In this document: positions 61,085-64,000 of the stretch, piece by piece
Position numbering within the stretch: position 1 is the first letter of the stretch
How the letters are laid out: each line of letters opens with the position of its first letter
Assembly (NCBI GenBank): GCA_024803745.1
Contig: JANJXV010000100.1
Location: forward strand, 2,914,001-2,978,000
DNA: 64,000 nucleotides
Source: Megascapheus bottae
Lineage: Eukaryota > Chordata > Mammalia > Rodentia > Geomyidae
Reading direction: 5' to 3'
Translations under genes and position numbers: made by a program
Notes under the pieces: model-generated
The model's input: the letters and a program-made list of their open reading frames with translations, nothing else
Databases searched by the model: none
Told to the model about the DNA's origin: nothing

Positions 61085-62440
61085 AGGTTGTAGTGTGTGG
61101 GCAGGATGATGGGTTCAAATAGGTTTCCTCTCAGTATACTGCATCTGAGTTGCCCTGGAATTTCCTGGCTTTCTTCCTAGAGAAATGCCTCCTATACTGG
61201 AATTTTGGCTTGGCATTTATCCAGCATCTACTTCTTCAAGTGAGACATCCATATCTCTCATGCCTGAGATGCGAGCCTCCTGACCTTTGGCAACAGCACA
61301 GCAACATCTTTCTGGTTCCTGAGCCACAATCCAAGGGAGCTGGCTTGAGCTGGTTGTCACATACAGTGGCTTAGTTACCAGGTTTCCATATTCTGTTCCA
61401 TTGTGAGGGAGGTAGGGTCACCTTTCAAGGCCCAATGACCAAAGCTCCTTGCTCACAAAAGACCTCCCCAAAGACATACTGGAGGCTGAATCTCCCTTCC
61501 CACCTCACATACGGATGTAGTAAACAGCACACCTTTTTGTTCAAATCCCAAGTAATTAACTAGGCATAAGTGCTACCCTGGTCTCAGGCTCAAGGAACCT
61601 TTCTTAGGTAAGATCCAAACTTAACTGTCACTATTCCCCTTACCCTTCACAAGACATTTTGCTTCACAGTGCCTTCTCAGCTTGCTTTTTGTCTCGTGCA
61701 CACTTTTTTTGCTAGTCCTGGGACTTGACCTCAGAGCCTGACCATTGTTCTTAGGCTTTCTTTAGGCTATAGCTGTCCCACCAAGCCACAGCACCACTTC
61801 CAGCGTTTTCTATGTATGGTACTGCAGAATCAAACCGGAGTCTTTTTGTGTGGTAGCGAAGCACTCTACAAATAGATGAAACACCCAGGCCATCTTGCAC
61901 TTATTTTTCACTTCAATCTACTAGGACGTTGTTAGGTTTATGGATCCTAATCTATTTTTCTTCCTGATGACTATCTGTGCTGTCATCTGTAAAAATGCAA
62001 GTGGGAAAATCACAGAAGCATTGGTGACATAAAAAAAGTCTTACAGACATAGATAAGTGTTCATTCTTTGTAGGAGAAAGGATATTTTGATTTGATGATG
62101 ACTATTTATAAATACTTTATCGGGGTTTAGAGTTTGGCCCAGTGGTAGAGTGCTTGCCCAGCATCCATGAAGATCTAGGTTTGAGTCCTTAATATCACAC
62201 AGATATAAAAATCCATATGGCAATGTGGCTCAAGTGGCAGAGGGCTAGACTTGGGAAAAGCCAAGAGCAGTGCTCAGGCCCTGAGTTCAAGCCCCAGGAA
62301 TGGCAGACAAAACAAAAGAAAAGAAAAGAAAAGAAATGTGCATTTTACAAGTTATTCACTCACAGCATTTGCCTCTGAATTCTTGGCTTCTGCATCTTGC
62401 GATTTATCTCTTTCCCTCAATGTAGACAAGAAAAACAGAT
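61085..62440 (-). repeat. Segment X, copy 5, inverted and diverged
   Basis: Reverse complement of segment X with visibly more differences and small gaps than the array copies show among themselves. Both SINEs are present at the same places (about 61690-61895 and 62115-62320). At its left end the X sequence runs through the L1 insertion point without L1. At its right end similarity stops at 'atctgtttttcttgtc'. Confidence 0.85.
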
Positions 62441-64000
62441 TTTATTACTTTCTATCCTGTTGTCCAATCTTTGGATATTAATTCAAAATACAATATTGCC
62501 TGAGATATTGTGTGTGTGCATGTGTGTGTGTATCTGCCAATGTGTGCATGCACACATGTGTACAGGGTTTAGGGCTTACTCATAGGGCCTGTGTGATAAC
62601 CCTCAGCATCTTTTCCTCAAAGGTATTGGTCTTTCACTTCTAGCTTATTATAGCTAATTGGAGTTGAGAGATTCACTCACTTTCTTGCCCTGTGCATTGG
62701 AACCCAGTGCTGGGTTCTCATATTGTTAATTGTAGCTATAGAGAAGGCTGAGGTCTGGGGATCCTCGTTAGAATCCAGCCCCTGAAAGAAAGTCACTGAT
62801 AGAAATCTTTATCTTCAGTTAAGCACGAATAAATAAGGCAAAAGTGGAACTGTGGCTCAGTTCCTCTTGTACCAGCCATGAGAAAATTAGTAATTGGCAG
62901 CACCTGGTCCCTGAGAGAAATCCTTAGCACTGGTTCAAAAAAAGAAAGAAAATAATGAAAAAAATTAAAACTTGCTGAGGAATCCATAAGGATAAACGTG
63001 CCTGTGAATAATCTTGGCATTTCAGATTCCCTCAAGAGCTTATGTCTCTCTATATTTTATCAAGTTTTTTTAAAGATATTTACATATTTTCTATCTTTCT
63101 TAAACAGAGATAGCCATCCACAAAACACAAACACAAACTCTCACACAGTATACCACCCACCCATAAGTGTCTGGCTATGTATATATGTATAGTCATATGT
63201 ATTGATCTGTCTCTCTATACTAATATATAAATGCATAAACATATATATTTAGACAAACAGGAAACATACATAGATAAGTCTCAGGCATTTCCAGATTTTG
63301 TGCAAGTCTTCTGAGTGCAACTTACCATTGTATTGTTTGTCAAGATAGAGTCCCTTTAACTTTTGGCCAGCTTCTTGTCCTTTGATACTTTTTTCTGCCA
63401 GTCCTGGGTTTTGAACGCTAGGCCTGGATGCTGTCACTGAGCTTGAGATTCTTGCATTCAGTAGTTTATTGCAGATAAGAGTCTCATGGAGTTTCTGTCC
63501 TGGGCTGGCTTTGAATTGTGATCCTCAGATCTCAAACTGCTGAGTAGCTTGGATGACAGTCTTGAGCTACCAGTACCTTGTTCCTTTGCCCCTTTTACCC
63601 TTTTTTTGGCCCCACCACAGCCATGGTATCTACCTTCCTATTTTCTCTCCACCTGCCCCCAGACAGGAGTCTGGCAGATGCTTTCCACCCAATTATTCAT
63701 GTCCTCCTCTGTATTGGCTGACAGCTAAGACATGCACTCACTTGTCTGGATGGCAAACACAAAGCCATGTGATTGTTTCTCAGTCTGGAACATCCTATCA
63801 GATTTATAGCACCACAGAGGGTCAGGTTGATGCTCCTCCAGGGCTTCTTAAATTGTTCTCATATTAATCCACAACACGTTTGTCATCACTTGTCCAGCTA
63901 ATTCATGGACTAAATCAGCATTCCCTACAAAGTTAGATCCCAATACCATGAGGACACTCAAGGGTGCATTAGGAGTGTGACCTGCAGGGGGATGTGAGCC
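62441..64000. other. Unassigned sequence with SINEs and a TG tract
   Basis: Short TG-rich tract at about 62508-62535; diverged antisense composite SINE at about 62560-62790; possible sense SINE piece 62840-62960; antisense composite SINE at about 63395-63580. From 63580 to the end there is C-rich sequence with a 104-codon open stretch (63553-63867) that starts in the SINE and looks like chance. Confidence 0.55.

Noticed and set aside
63553..63867. 104-codon open frame near the right edge
   Set aside because: It starts inside an antisense SINE, has no recognised motif, and looks like chance in C-rich sequence.

Overview
This is nuclear DNA from a rodent, with no complete host gene that I can recognise. 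Two SINE families recur throughout. One is a tRNA-derived ID-like unit whose consensus reads like a variable 'tagtggtagagtgctt' block followed by a 'ctgtggctcaagtgg' block. The other is a composite of a 7SL/B1-like half and an ID-like half. Together with an L1 lineage they resemble what I know from heteromyid/geomyid rodents (pocket mice, kangaroo rats). The species-level guess is inference only.

Layout. 1-6352 is the 3' part of a class II (betaretrovirus-like) endogenous provirus A: open gag, a -1 frameshift signal, one open pro-pol frame with all catalytic residues, no env, a fragment matching the host nucleoporin gene Tpr just upstream of the 3' LTR, and that LTR. 6353-14112 is an old L1 with an inverted 5' part. 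A second, broken provirus B (6668-13498, two LTRs, 6-bp target duplication GATAGC, Lys3-type primer site) is inserted in it. 14126-16009 holds a TC microsatellite, a SINE and a truncated copy of a zinc-finger exon.

16005-47671 is a tandem array. Its unit (about 7.42 kb) is a minus-strand L1 followed by a 1.36-kb non-L1 segment, here called X. Four L1 3' ends and four X copies are present. In the first unit the middle of the L1 is replaced by about 8 kb carrying a KRAB zinc-finger pseudogene (KRAB-A, KRAB-b and finger exons on the minus strand). The finger exon of this pseudogene is the source or sister of the truncated copy at 14.5-16.0 kb. All L1 ORFs in the array are interrupted.

47672-64000 is repeat-rich non-coding DNA: old L1 3' ends, a clean example of an L1 with inverted 5' end (53.6-54.8 kb), many SINEs, GT and TC microsatellites, an unrecognised block with decayed open frames (58.6-60.0 kb), and an inverted, more diverged fifth copy of X (61.1-62.4 kb) that still shows the site before L1 insertion. 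The window is therefore mainly a record of retroviral, L1 and segmental-duplication activity in a zinc-finger neighbourhood. The items of most interest are the Tpr-carrying, env-less but otherwise open provirus A and the L1-X-zinc-finger tandem array.
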